Below are positions 1 through 6,860 of a stretch of DNA of 14,529 nt, one piece after another (position 1 is the first letter of the stretch; each line of letters starts with the position of its first letter). Under the pieces are notes generated by a model. The model had not been told where the DNA came from. It saw nothing but the letters and a program-made list of their open reading frames with translations, and ran no database searches. The stretch is taken from assembly GCA_026770615.1 (NCBI GenBank), contig MU631423.1:241428-255956 (forward strand), given 5' to 3'. The translations under genes and the position numbers were made by a program. The stretch is from Pavlovales sp. CCMP2436 (lineage: Eukaryota > Haptophyta > Pavlovophyceae > Pavlovales).

Positions 1-123
1 CACACACACACACGCACTCACACTCATGCACACACATTCACACACACATACGCAAACGCACATTCATGCACACACATTCACACACGCACACACACGCGCA
101 CGCGCGAGCACGCGCGCACACAC
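1..123. repeat. CA-rich microsatellite/minisatellite
   Basis: Alternating CA/CG dinucleotides are interrupted by ATTCA and ATGCA words. A short phrase (CACACATTCACACAC) recurs at about 31-46 and 71-86, so the tract is a mosaic of a dinucleotide repeat and a longer minisatellite unit. It turns into CGCG-rich alternating purine-pyrimidine sequence at its right end. It runs off the left edge of the window. Confidence 0.9.
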
Positions 124-142
124 GAATTACCTCTTCGCCGCC

Positions 143-201
143 TTTTTTTTTTTTTTTTTTTAACTATATATAGATATAGATATAGATAGATAGATAGATA
201 T
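143..201. repeat. T19 homopolymer followed by a TATA/GATA microsatellite
   Basis: Nineteen T (143-161) are followed by TATATA and then GATATA and GATA units to about 201. No gene is visible from here to the exon-like block at 286. The interval holds A-rich low-complexity sequence (240-280). Confidence 0.9.
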
Positions 202-285
202 TTCTTTATTTACATATATGAATTTATCGCCGCCTATATGCAAAAAAAACAAATCAAAAACAAAAACAGATATTTTAAAAAGCAC

Positions 286-309
286 CTCCTCCGCCTCCCT
301 TGCCTCGAA
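286..309 (-). CDS. Candidate exon E of a minus-strand acidic gene
   Basis: On the minus strand an AT-rich stretch ending in TATAG precedes eight codons, FEAREAEE, which stop exactly at GTGCTT. The block is 24 nt and in phase 0. It nearly repeats the last eight codons of the exon-like block at 703-831 (LEAREAEE, also followed by GTGCTT). A 27-bp direct repeat with one mismatch (282-308 and 699-725) underlies both, so this is probably a duplicated exon end. Function is unknown. It is very short, so it is supported only by the pattern shared with its neighbours. Confidence 0.3.
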
Positions 310-702
310 CTATATTATTAGTTTATAACGTAATAGAAATACCTTAACGAGCTGCCCTTACGACCCAACAGGGGTTGCAAGTGAGGATGGGGGGGGGGAG
401 GCAGCTTAATAGAACTTAAATAAGTAGCTGCAGTCGGCTCTCCTCAGCGCTCTGCGAGACGGCAGGGAGGTGGGGTGGGGCAGGGCGCTCGCGCGCGTCA
501 CGTCAGACACGGCGGATCTGACCGACATGCGTCCAAAATGCGGTCATGCGCCCCAGACGCACCACAGCAATGCCCATGCCCCAGGGCGCCACGGGGAGCT
601 TGGACATGCCAGGGCGGGAATGTAGTTATAACGTGCAGAAGCGTGAACCGATTGCTTCCGCATGATTAAAAATAGAACTTAAAACATATATTTGGAAAGC
701 AC

Positions 703-831
703 CTCCTCAGCCTCCCTTGCCTCGAGGTCGGCGAGTGACGGGTGAATACAAGAGGCGTCAGCATGGCGGCGGCGCTTGCGCCCGGCGCGCTGCTGCTTCG
801 CCTGCAGGTACAGGTGGCAGCAGGCAGAGTA
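703..831 (-). CDS. Candidate exon D, basic then acidic, unknown protein
   Basis: On the minus strand a T-rich tract ending TTTTTTCAG gives a good splice acceptor at 832. It is followed by 43 uninterrupted codons and then GAG|GTGCTT, a plausible donor. The length is 129 nt, phase 0 at both ends. The peptide starts YSACCHLYLQ, has a basic patch RAGRKRRRH (possible nuclear localisation signal) near residues 16-24, and ends ADLEAREAEE. I do not recognise a family. It follows candidate exon C after a long A/T homopolymer intron and precedes candidate exon E, whose sequence repeats its last eight codons. If not spliced, the reading frame continues only five codons past the donor before a stop. Confidence 0.4.
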
Positions 832-884
832 CTGAAAAAAAAGTTAAAAAAAAAAAAAAAAAAAAAAAAACAGACACAAAAAGC
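832..884. repeat. Poly(A)/poly(T) tract, proposed intron
   Basis: On the plus strand this is two A runs split by GTT (from about 835 to 870); the second is about 25 long. On the minus strand it gives a long pyrimidine run ending in TTTCAG, an ideal acceptor. I read it as the intron between candidate exons C and D, with a GC donor (CAG|GCTTTT). Short ORFs encoding poly-Lys or poly-Phe across it are artefacts. Confidence 0.55.
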
Positions 885-914
885 CTGCTTGGCCGCCTCT
901 GCTTCGTCCACGCA
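885..914 (-). CDS. Candidate exon C, duplicate-like acidic mini-exon
   Basis: After an AT-rich AATAATAG on the minus strand come ten codons reading CVDEAEAAKQ, ended by CAG|GC. The block is 30 nt, phase 0. The end of candidate exon B (1056-1115) reads VDEAEANKQ and also stops at CAG, so the two look like copies of one mini-exon. The donor is GC instead of GT, which weakens the call. The adjacent introns are a C-rich G-quadruplex-like stretch and a long homopolymer. Product unknown. Confidence 0.35.
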
Positions 915-965
915 CTATTATTGTTATTGTTCAAATAAAAAAAGCACTAAGGGTGTTATTCAGGA

Positions 966-995
966 GGGTAGAGGGTAGGGTGGGGTGGGGGGGGG
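966..995 (+). other. G-quadruplex-prone G tract
   Basis: Four or more runs of three to nine G with one- to four-base spacers lie in a row on the plus strand, which fits the standard G-quadruplex pattern. On the minus strand it would be a C-rich part of the proposed intron between candidate exons B and C. It is not a telomere repeat, since the spacing words vary. Confidence 0.6.
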
Positions 996-1055
996 CAGTC
1001 AGGAGAGGACAGCGAGATAGCCATTGGGTGTGGGTGTGAGTGGGTGGGGGGTCAC

Positions 1056-1115
1056 CTGCTTGTTCGCCTCCGCCTCGTCCACTGACATGCGCGCAGGCGG
1101 TCGCGCGCCCTCTGC
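1056..1115 (-). CDS. Candidate exon B of the minus-strand acidic gene
   Basis: On the minus strand GATCAG provides an acceptor at 1116, followed by 20 open codons, then CAG|GTGAC, a good donor. The length is 60 nt in phase 0. The peptide begins AEGARPPARM and ends VDEAEANKQ. It joins in frame to candidate exon A upstream. Its last nine residues are nearly the same as candidate exon C, pointing to exon duplication. There is no family match that I can name. Confidence 0.4.
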
Positions 1116-1256
1116 CTGATCGTGCACAAGCATATTACTTATTGGTTATACTTCATTCTCCCACAAAATAATAAAAATGTTATTGTTAATGTTAATGTTA
1201 ATAATAATAACAATTATTATTATTACAAATATAATATCTAAGAGATGCTCTGTTAC
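1116..1256 (-). other. Proposed AT-rich microsatellite intron
   Basis: This stretch runs from GTAACA to GATCAG on the minus strand. It is made largely of TTA/ATA trinucleotide repeats, with TTAACA-type units near the middle. The base composition switches sharply from the GC-rich sequence on both sides, as expected for an intron in a GC-rich genome. Neighbouring exon candidates are both in phase 0. Confidence 0.5.
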
Positions 1257-1334
1257 CGTGAGCGTGGGCGTAGGTGACTTGGCGGGCGCATCGTCCTCGT
1301 CGGCACAGTCTGCCTCCTCCGAGGCTGCAGCCAT
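1257..1334 (-). CDS. Candidate first exon, acidic N terminus (MAAASEEADC)
   Basis: An ATG at 1334 opens 26 codons on the minus strand, rich in Ala, Glu and Asp, ending PTPTLT just before GTAACA. The block is 78 nt and phase 0. Read straight on, the frame runs into Ile/Asn codons from an AT-rich repeat, so splicing at the GTAACA is the natural reading. Joined to candidate exon B it stays in frame. The upstream side is a T/A repeat with no acceptor, so I take this ATG as a start. It could instead be an internal exon of the acidic gene at 1837-2530. Confidence 0.4.
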
Positions 1335-1335
1335 C

Positions 1336-1368
1336 GCATTATTTTTTATTTTTTATTTTTTATAATGC
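1336..1368. repeat. Inverted repeat around a T6A repeat
   Basis: GCATTAT (1336-1342) and ATAATGC (1362-1368) are perfect inverted arms around three units of T6A. The structure lies just upstream of the minus-strand ATG at 1334. Role unknown; it could be a by-product of the simple repeat. Confidence 0.6.
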
Positions 1369-1573
1369 ATTCATCAAATATGAAAGTATTTTATTATGAG
1401 ATGATTTTATGATGTACGAATTATACCGTGTGCATGAAATGAAATCCCCCCCCCCCTTCCCTCCCCTCGAGGCTGCAGGGGTTCATACGATTTTACAATT
1501 TGCGAACTCATAAAGTGCTGGCAATGGGTAATTGGGGGGGGGGGGGGTCGGGAAGACAGTGGGGCAGCGGACA

Positions 1574-1681
1574 GTGTGTAAATATCTAGAAATACGTCCG
1601 TCCCCGAATAGGTCTCCACCGGACCCAGGCGTCGAGAAATACTCGGATCAAGGGACCTTTGCAGAGCATATGGATACCGTG
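1574..1681 (-). mobile_element. Retroelement 3' tail, truncated copy
   Basis: The reverse complement of this segment matches the ends of the retroelements at 10305 and 12149. It runs from ACGGTATCC through TGCTCTGCAAAGGTCCC and GGTCCGGTGGAGACCT to GGGGACGGACG and then TTTACACAC. Identity to the 12149 copy is high over about 110 bp. Only the extreme 3' end is present, the typical outcome of 5' truncation in target-primed reverse transcription. Minus-strand ORFs across it have no independent support. Confidence 0.75.
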
Positions 1682-1691
1682 CCGGGGCAGC

Positions 1692-1859
1692 ACTTGCCTG
1701 AGTCAGAGAAGTGCGCGTCCACAAAGACAACATTGTTATTACTATTACTACTACTATTATCATTATCATCATCGTCATCATTATCATTATCATCATTTTC
1801 ACCATTATCATTATCATTCTTATTACTATGACTTGCCTGATTCAGAGAAGTGCGCGTCC
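1692..1859. repeat. 29-bp direct repeat flanking a TTA/TCA microsatellite
   Basis: Bases 1692-1720 and 1831-1859 are identical except for one base and lie 139 bp apart. Between them is a TTA/TCA trinucleotide repeat (about 1735-1828). Each copy, read on the minus strand, contains CAG followed by GCAAGT. The sequence between the copies can therefore be removed as a GC-AG intron of exactly one repeat period. Confidence 0.85.
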
Positions 1860-2530
1860 GAGTCGGCCGGGGGGTCCTCGAGCAGGCCCGCGCCGAACTC
1901 GCCGTCGTCCGAATCATCATCTCCCACCGCCCCCGCCTCCTCCTCCACCTCCTCCTTGGCCTCAGGCTCAGCCTCCTCCACGTCCACCACCTCCCCCTCC
2001 TCGGCCTCCAGCACCGCATCTCCCCCCGCCCCCGCCTCCAGCTCCGCCTCCACCTCCATCTCGGCCACGGGCTCGAGCTCGGCGTCGGCCATGTCGTTGG
2101 CGGCGTCGAAGGCGGGCGCGCGGGGCTGCTCGCTTTCGCCCGCCAGCGCCTCGGCGGGCGGCAGTATCGTGCCGGGCGTCGGCGCCTGCGTGCACATGTC
2201 CACGCTGGCCGGGCGCGGTGGGACGGAGGAGCAGCGGGGCGCGGACGCAGCTGCCCCCTCCGCCGCCACTGCCGCCACCTCCTCACCCTCACCATCCGCC
2301 TCCACCACCGCCGCCTCCTCCGCAGCCACCGCCACCCCCTCAATCTCCAACACCGCTTCCACCTCCACCGCCTTCGCCGCCTCCGCCGCGGGCTCGTCGA
2401 TGGCGTCGGCCACCTCGGAGAGCGCTGACTTGTGTCCGACAAACGACTCAGGCGCTACATCGGCCTTGACGCGCTTGGAGAGGCCTGCCCTGAAGACGAC
2501 TGGCCGTTTCTTCGTCTCTCGGCCCGTGCT
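1837..2530 (-). CDS. Large acidic exon of an unrecognised protein
   Basis: An open minus-strand frame runs from just after an in-frame TAG that doubles as an acceptor (CGAATAG|A at 2531) to a CAG|GCAAGT donor at 1836; without splicing it stops at 1826. There is no internal ATG near the start, so this is most likely an internal exon. The N-terminal part is ordinary in composition and includes KKRPVVFRAGLSKRVKADV and a SFVGHKSALSEVADAIDEP stretch. The rest is low-complexity Ala/Glu/Val/Asp, ending in a Ser/Asp motif (DSDAHFSESGK). A Cys/Pro-containing spacer lies in the middle. Family not recognised; acidic low-complexity tails are common in nuclear proteins. The antisense frames are Pro/Ser/Arg-rich shadows. 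Confidence 0.5.
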
Positions 2531-3070
2531 CTATTCGGGGGGTGGGTGGGGGGGGGGGGCTGGGAGGCGTTGAGTCGGTGCGGGCGGAGCTGACGTACAG
2601 GTTGAGAACGCGCTTGCCGCTACGCGCGAGGCCGAGCGCGGCGCACCTTGCACAGCGGGACCTGTGCGCCCTGCGAGCCGGTGGCAGCTAGAAAGCGCCC
2701 ATCCTTGGCTGCTTTCGACCCGTTTGAAAACCTTTTGTACATCTTACCATATGGGTATTTTTATTTTTTTTCACTCACTCCGCGGACCACGGCGGTTCTG
2801 GCAGCGCCTGGACCGTCCCGGAGTCAAGCCTCAGCGCCATCCCGCTGACGACGCACGACGGTACCATGGAAGCCATGCCTGGCTGTGGCAACTCGCACCG
2901 CTACTCAACAGGATGGTACCAACAGGAATCTATCTGTCAGGATTACTGAACGGGCCTGCTCAACAGCTTGCAATCAATCTTTAATTTTATTTTGACGCGG
3001 TCTAACTGGTTAACTGGTAAGTGTTATGTCACTGAGACTGCGACTGTGGCCAGCCTGGAGCAGGACACCG
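2531..3070. other. Region without a firm gene
   Basis: This holds a C/G homopolymer tract (about 2537-2560), fragmentary exon-like frames, a T-rich stretch (2758-2771) and no complete gene. On the minus strand a Cys-containing open stretch (about 2690-2570), preceded by TTTCTAG, may be an exon upstream of the acidic exon. It includes SGKRVLNLYVSSARTDS. On the plus strand an open frame without an ATG (about 2732-2947) ends in a Cys/Tyr-rich peptide (GCGNSHRYSTGWYQQ). Neither is strong enough to call as a gene. Confidence 0.3.
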
Positions 3071-3874
3071 TCACATCGCGTCGCCGCGCCCGAGCGTCTT
3101 CTCGAGCGTCGCGCGTAGCCGCTGCTGCTCGCGTGCCTGCCGCACTCTGATTTGTGACAGGTCGGCCTCGGTCGGTCTGTACATGCCATGCCACCTCTCA
3201 GCGGGCGGGCGGCGGTCATTGAAGCCCGGTGGCATGTGCCCGGCGCCAAAGTTGCGCGGGTGTGGCTTGCCCGCGGCGCCCTCGAAGGCTTGCTGCCGGC
3301 GTTCCTCAGCCGTGACGCGCTTGAGCTGTGGGCTATTCCCCTCGCCAAGAAGCGTCGCGGCCGTCTGCACCCTGCGTCGCGGGTGCTCAAACTCGCTCCG
3401 GCCGGGCGACTCAGCGCCGCGCGAGCTCGGCGGCGCCAGCCGTGCGAGCGCCCCCTCGGCCGAGTCACCCGTGTGATGCCTGAATAGCCGGACCATGTAC
3501 CCAGGCTTCGGCGCATAGAGCGTGCTCATGAATAGCTCGCGTGGGTGTGTGCCGTCTGCGTGCCAGTCGCGCAGCGAACGCTCGTAGGCAGAGAGCGGTG
3601 CGAGTGCGCGCCCAGCGCCCATTCGATGTGGCGTGTGCGGCTGGGAGGGCGGGTCGCTTGCGGTTGAACGCGCCACAGGCGGCGCGTTCCAATCGCGCAG
3701 CTCCATGGCCCGCTCGGCATGCTCACGGTGCGCGTACTCGTTCTGCCATACGCCGCGGATGCGCCGCTCCTGCGTGACCAACTCGCTGTAGTAGCGCTGG
3801 CCCGCTGTGGTGGCAATGTCTCGATAGGCCGCGGGCGCGCCGCCCGGCGGGCCGCGCGGCGGGCCGCGCGGCAT
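3071..3874 (-). CDS. Unrecognised ~267-aa basic, Arg/Pro-rich protein
   Basis: A long minus-strand frame with balanced amino-acid use, and the most gene-like frame in its region. I prefer the ATG at 3874 (MPRGPPRGPPGGAP) because the sequence becomes protein-like from there. The frame stays open to another ATG at 4027, which would add 51 residues. The protein is rich in Arg, His, Pro and aromatic residues, with segments such as RYYSELVTQERRIRGVWQNE, SAYERSLRDWHADG and YAPKPGYMVRLFRHH, and a helical, charged C terminus (REQQRLRATLEKTLG). There is no transmembrane span or signal peptide. I do not recognise a domain. Repeated Tyr/Trp-Pro-Gly words recall some ciliary microtubule-associated proteins, but that is only an impression. 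The GC-rich codon use matches the sulfotransferase-like gene. Opposite-strand frames over it look like shadows. Confidence 0.6.
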   Translation of the reverse strand: MPRGPPRGPPGGAPAAYRDIATTAGQRYYSELVTQERRIRGVWQNEYAHREHAERAMELRDWNAPPVARSTASDPPSQPHTPHRMGAGRALAPLSAYERSLRDWHADGTHPRELFMSTLYAPKPGYMVRLFRHHTGDSAEGALARLAPPSSRGAESPGRSEFEHPRRRVQTAATLLGEGNSPQLKRVTAEERRQQAFEGAAGKPHPRNFGAGHMPPGFNDRRPPAERWHGMYRPTEADLSQIRVRQAREQQRLRATLEKTLGRGDAM

Positions 3875-4027
3875 GCTCGTGAGAACAAGAGGTAACGCAC
3901 GCCGCGTGCCCGTGTAACTGCAACGTACTGCAACTAACACGGTAACGCTTTTTGTGTAATTAACATCCAAATCGACAGCGGCACATTGGAAGGCGGCGGC
4001 GGTGGCAACAAGACGTTCTTCCCACAT

Positions 4028-4576
4028 CTCAGGCCCACCAAATCCTGCTGCTTTGCTAAAAATGTGGCAAGGACATCGGCGCGTCCGGACTCAACGATGT
4101 TATTTTTTTCAGTGGTGGTCAAGCAGCTCATGCGCAGCTGAAGACCTGCTGGAACGGTAGATTCACTTGCAAAAGTGACGTCGTTATGAACCGACGACGA
4201 TGAAGACTCGAGCGGAATAAATTAAATATAAATACTGTATTATACAGAAATCCATACGTCTATCTCACCACAAGCTCGAACCAGCAGCGGAGGAGGGCGA
4301 TCGTGTGCGCAATGCCGGCGAGGGGGGGTGACATTGTCCACCTTGGGGCCTTAGGGATCGCCAGATACTAATTTTACGCCGGGCGTTGCGCTGCGCGGTT
4401 AGGTCGGGGGTCTGGGGGCGGAGCCCCCGGAAAAAAAAGAAGAAGAAAAAAGAAGCCCCGCCGCGAACGAGGTGCCCGGACCCCTCGAAGTCCAAGTCGA
4501 GTATGACTCCAGCAGATGTATCTGGATCAGGTGGAACCGTTATCCTTAATCCCTCGGGAACCCGTTGCACCGCCAA
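4028..4576. other. Region without a firm gene; hairpin at 4414-4428
   Basis: No convincing coding frame. The perfect stem GGGGGC-GGA-GCCCCC (4414-4428) extends by TCT/GGA to a longer G-U-tolerant stem and is followed directly by an A/G-rich run (4431-4455). An AT-rich patch (4215-4250) lies upstream. GC hairpin plus A-rich tail might be a decayed short retroposon or a transcript-end structure. I cannot decide between these. Confidence 0.4.
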
Positions 4577-5272
4577 TTACCAATTTTCCGACATGTCAGC
4601 GGGGTGCGGGCCGAAGGCTAGGATCGGGCGCGACGATAGTGACTGGTAGCGGCCGCGATGCCAGTGGTGATGTGTGCGCGCCTGCGCGCAGCTCGCTGGT
4701 GCAATTAAAGCCAACATTCGCCACGGCATTGGCCAGCAGCGCGTGCTCCGCGGTAGTCTGCTGGTGCGGGACGAAGCCCACCCTTGCCACCGCGACGCGC
4801 GCAAGCAGATGTTTGGCGAGCCCCGTGAGCGCAGCCGCATCGCGGGTTGGAGCCCGGCAGCGCCGCCGCCGGCAAGCAGATGTTTGGAGAGCTGCGTCTC
4901 GTCCTGCCGTTGGCGTCCGCCGCCGCCGCGCGGGAAGAGAGCCCCTTCCTCCGCCTCCTCCTCTAACACCACCATCTCCTCCTCCTCGTTCACGAGCTCC
5001 ACGCCACCCTCCTGCACCACCTCCTCCTCCTCCTCCTCCTCCTCCTCCTCGAAGGGGACATGCAAGCATGGTGCAGTTGACGCCTCCTGCCTCTTGCCGC
5101 CCTTCCGCGCGCGCGCGTTGATGCTGCGCGCGCGCTTCCTGCGCGTCTGCGGGAGGTTATTCCGCTCGATCTCACGATCCGCTGGTCCGATCGAGGAACT
5201 GATTGGAATGATGCACTCGCCATGAGCACGCTCGTGCACCATTCCAATCGAACCTTCCCGACCTTCCGCCAT
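4577..5272 (-). CDS. Basic/poly-Glu protein, 3' part uncertain
   Basis: ATG at 5272 opens a frame with a plausible N terminus (MAEGREGSIGMVHERAHG) and a strongly basic stretch around residues 43-62 (RRKRARS, ARARKGGKR), likely a nuclear localisation signal. A run of ten Glu encoded by a GAG repeat follows, then a second acidic patch. After SKHLLA the frame becomes low-quality Arg/Ser-rich. An overlapping frame (4596 to about 4830) continues better, with LAKHLLARVAVARVGFVPHQ and AEHALLANAVANVGFNC. The word GCAAGCAGATGTTTGG occurs twice, 71 bp apart (4801-4816, 4872-4887), at the switch point, so a tandem duplication shifted the frame or an intron lies here. Product not recognised. I trust the N-terminal half more than the end coordinate. 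Confidence 0.45.
   Translation of the reverse strand: MAEGREGSIGMVHERAHGECIIPISSSIGPADREIERNNLPQTRRKRARSINARARKGGKRQEASTAPCLHVPFEEEEEEEEEEVVQEGGVELVNEEEEMVVLEEEAEEGALFPRGGGGRQRQDETQLSKHLLAGGGAAGLQPAMRLRSRGSPNICLRASRWQGWASSRTSRLPRSTRCWPMPWRMLALIAPASCAQARTHHHWHRGRYQSLSSRPILAFGPHPADMSENW
5201..5249. repeat. 16-bp inverted repeat near a gene start
   Basis: GATTGGAATGATGCAC (5201-5216) and GTGCACCATTCCAATC (5234-5249) are inverted copies with a single mismatch and a 17-base loop. It lies within the first codons of the minus-strand ORF starting at 5272, so the mRNA would carry a strong stem near its 5' end. It could be a regulatory hairpin, a dyad DNA site, or a remnant of a short inverted-repeat element. 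Confidence 0.75.
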
Positions 5273-5655
5273 TTCTCTGAGCTAAGGGAAAAACTGCCGT
5301 TTCACACGATATATGTCGGAAATTCACACGCTTTTTAGCTAACGGCGGTGCAATGGGTCTCTTCTAATATTTATTTATTAATTGCTTCGCCGATCTCAAC
5401 TGCTCAGTGCCGCGCCACAGCTCGTCCGTCGCCGGGGGAGTCCGCCCTAGGCTATCATTCTGGAATCCGCTCGGTGGCCAGCCAGGCCCGGGGCCGCCGG
5501 CGCTGCTACTAAAAGAGGTCGCAAATCAAGTGATCCCTGCGTCACTGTCAACGAGTTCAGACACACAGAGCTCTTTCCCAACCCAACACGTGCGCTACAT
5601 CTATAATATCTAGGGTCCCCCCTGCCATGTCCCAAATTCCACGTCGGCAAAACCG
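5273..5655. other. Intergenic, AT-rich in part
   Basis: No gene seen. It lies between the divergent-looking 5' end of the 5272 ORF and the 3' end of the sulfotransferase-like gene. A short AT-rich stretch at 5365-5385 could be the promoter of the minus-strand gene at 5272. The plus-strand 68-codon frame at 5407 has no features of a real protein. Confidence 0.5.
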
Positions 5656-6759
5656 TTACTCGTAGCCGAACACGCGCGCCAGCGCCTGTAACTCATCGCG
5701 GACCTCCTCGCCTGCAAGCAGCTCCACGTCGTCGTAGCTGATTGCAAACCCATCGGTGTTGTGCCGGCCGTGGTACCCGTGATGCTGGCGCTGACTACCG
5801 TCGGTGGCAGTTGCGGCTTCTGTGGCGGCAAGCGCGGGCTCGGGCGCGCAGGCACGGTGCAGTCGTGCGCCCACACCCGGACTGCTCGCGTTGAGCAGCC
5901 CGGCGAGCGCGAGCACCTCGCACGGGCGGGTGTCCTCCACCTTATACCACGCGTGCACGCGCGTTCTCAAAATGCCCAGGTACCTCAGCCAAAAGAGCGC
6001 AAACTGGCCGCCACAGCTGGGATGATCCTCCCACGGCTCCGAGGGCAGCATTGCACGAACGACGCGCAATAGCCGCGCGCTTGCGGCGGGCGAGCCCGCG
6101 TCCCCGCCCTTACAGAAGCCGCGAACGCACGAGGCGAGTGTGGCTAGAGGGTGTCGAACTTGCAGCAGCACGGTGTCGAACTGGGGCGTGCAGCCCCGGC
6201 CCCCGCGCAGCTCGCAGCCGTAGTGCCTACGCACGACGTCTGGGCACAACTCCTTCCAGCACTGCCCCCAGCCGCCCGCCTGCCCGTCCGCCTTACAGTG
6301 TCCAGGTTCGAGCTGCATCGGGTGCCAGCCGTTGGGCTCGGGGGTGGAGCAGAGGGTAGGGACGTCGGGGCCAATGGGGTCGTCCATGAGGCGAAGGCCA
6401 TGGATCCACGAGACGGTCCCCTCGTCAGAGGCGGCGCTCTCGTGGCCCACGCCTAGTCCGAGCTTCCCAAGCTCCAGCGCCATTTGCTGCGTGCCGCTCC
6501 CCATCGTCCCGACGATCAACAATGGCCGAGAGCGCCAGAGCCGCGACGGCCTGCTGAGCAAGACGTTGTGTTCGCGCATCCATTCCGAGAGCGCGAAGAG
6601 GCAGCCGACGCCCACGCCCGCGATGATCAGGCGCACTGCGAGGGCGACTGGGCTGAGCTTTAGCTGTCGCCGGGTGATCTCGTCGGGGGTCGGCCGATAG
6701 CCCTCCACGTTGTCGTCAAGAGGGCGCTCTCGTCGCTGGGCCCAGCGCCGGGCCGCCAT
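5656..6759 (-). CDS. Sulfotransferase-like type II membrane protein
   Basis: A complete single-exon gene of 367 residues from an ATG at 6759 to a stop at 5656. A basic cytosolic N terminus precedes one hydrophobic span (about 37-58, PVALAVRLIIAGVGVGCLFA), giving a Golgi-type signal anchor with a lumenal catalytic domain. IVGTMGSGTQQ (82-92) resembles the 5'-phosphosulfate-binding loop of PAPS-dependent sulfotransferases. VRHPLATLAS (201-210) resembles the 3'-phosphate-binding R...S motif. GVGHES and GTVSWIHG follow the first loop, as in related protist proteins. Many Cys (about 137-219) suggest disulfides. The likely role is transfer of sulfate from PAPS to a glycan or similar acceptor, but the acceptor cannot be read. 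A related P-loop membrane enzyme is the alternative. Length and lack of introns fit a small-exon algal gene. This is the most secure gene in the window. Confidence 0.8.
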   Translation of the reverse strand: MAARRWAQRRERPLDDNVEGYRPTPDEITRRQLKLSPVALAVRLIIAGVGVGCLFALSEWMREHNVLLSRPSRLWRSRPLLIVGTMGSGTQQMALELGKLGLGVGHESAASDEGTVSWIHGLRLMDDPIGPDVPTLCSTPEPNGWHPMQLEPGHCKADGQAGGWGQCWKELCPDVVRRHYGCELRGGRGCTPQFDTVLLQVRHPLATLASCVRGFCKGGDAGSPAASARLLRVVRAMLPSEPWEDHPSCGGQFALFWLRYLGILRTRVHAWYKVEDTRPCEVLALAGLLNASSPGVGARLHRACAPEPALAATEAATATDGSQRQHHGYHGRHNTDGFAISYDDVELLAGEEVRDELQALARVFGYE

Positions 6760-6860
6760 CGTCGCGGGTCAAGATTGTGGCGGCGATATGGGGGTGAGGA
6801 CGCGAGATTTTTAAACCTCACGCCATCATCACTGATCAGCGGTCAGCACGATATGCAGTA

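Noticed and set aside
717..978. Plus-strand ORFs encoding poly-Lys
   Set aside because: They exist only because of the A tracts and end right after them; the minus strand explains the sequence better.
960..1000. Telomere repeat
   Set aside because: GGGTAGAGGGTAGGGTGGGG is irregular and short, with no repeated telomere unit.
1407..1831. ORFs across the TTA/TCA microsatellite (Met/Ile- or Tyr/His-rich)
   Set aside because: Triplet repeats stay open in several frames; composition is pure repeat translation.
1711..2573. Pro/Ser/Arg-rich ORFs on the plus strand over 1826-2530
   Set aside because: They are antisense shadows of GAG/GCG-rich minus-strand codons; the minus frame has an ordinary-composition N-terminal part and splice-like edges.
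3541..3777. Plus-strand ORF over 3541-3777
   Set aside because: Ala/Arg-rich shadow of the minus-strand gene at 3071-3874.
6051..6700. Plus-strand ORFs inside the sulfotransferase-like gene
   Set aside because: GC-rich antisense shadows; the minus frame has the anchor and both PAPS-site-like motifs.
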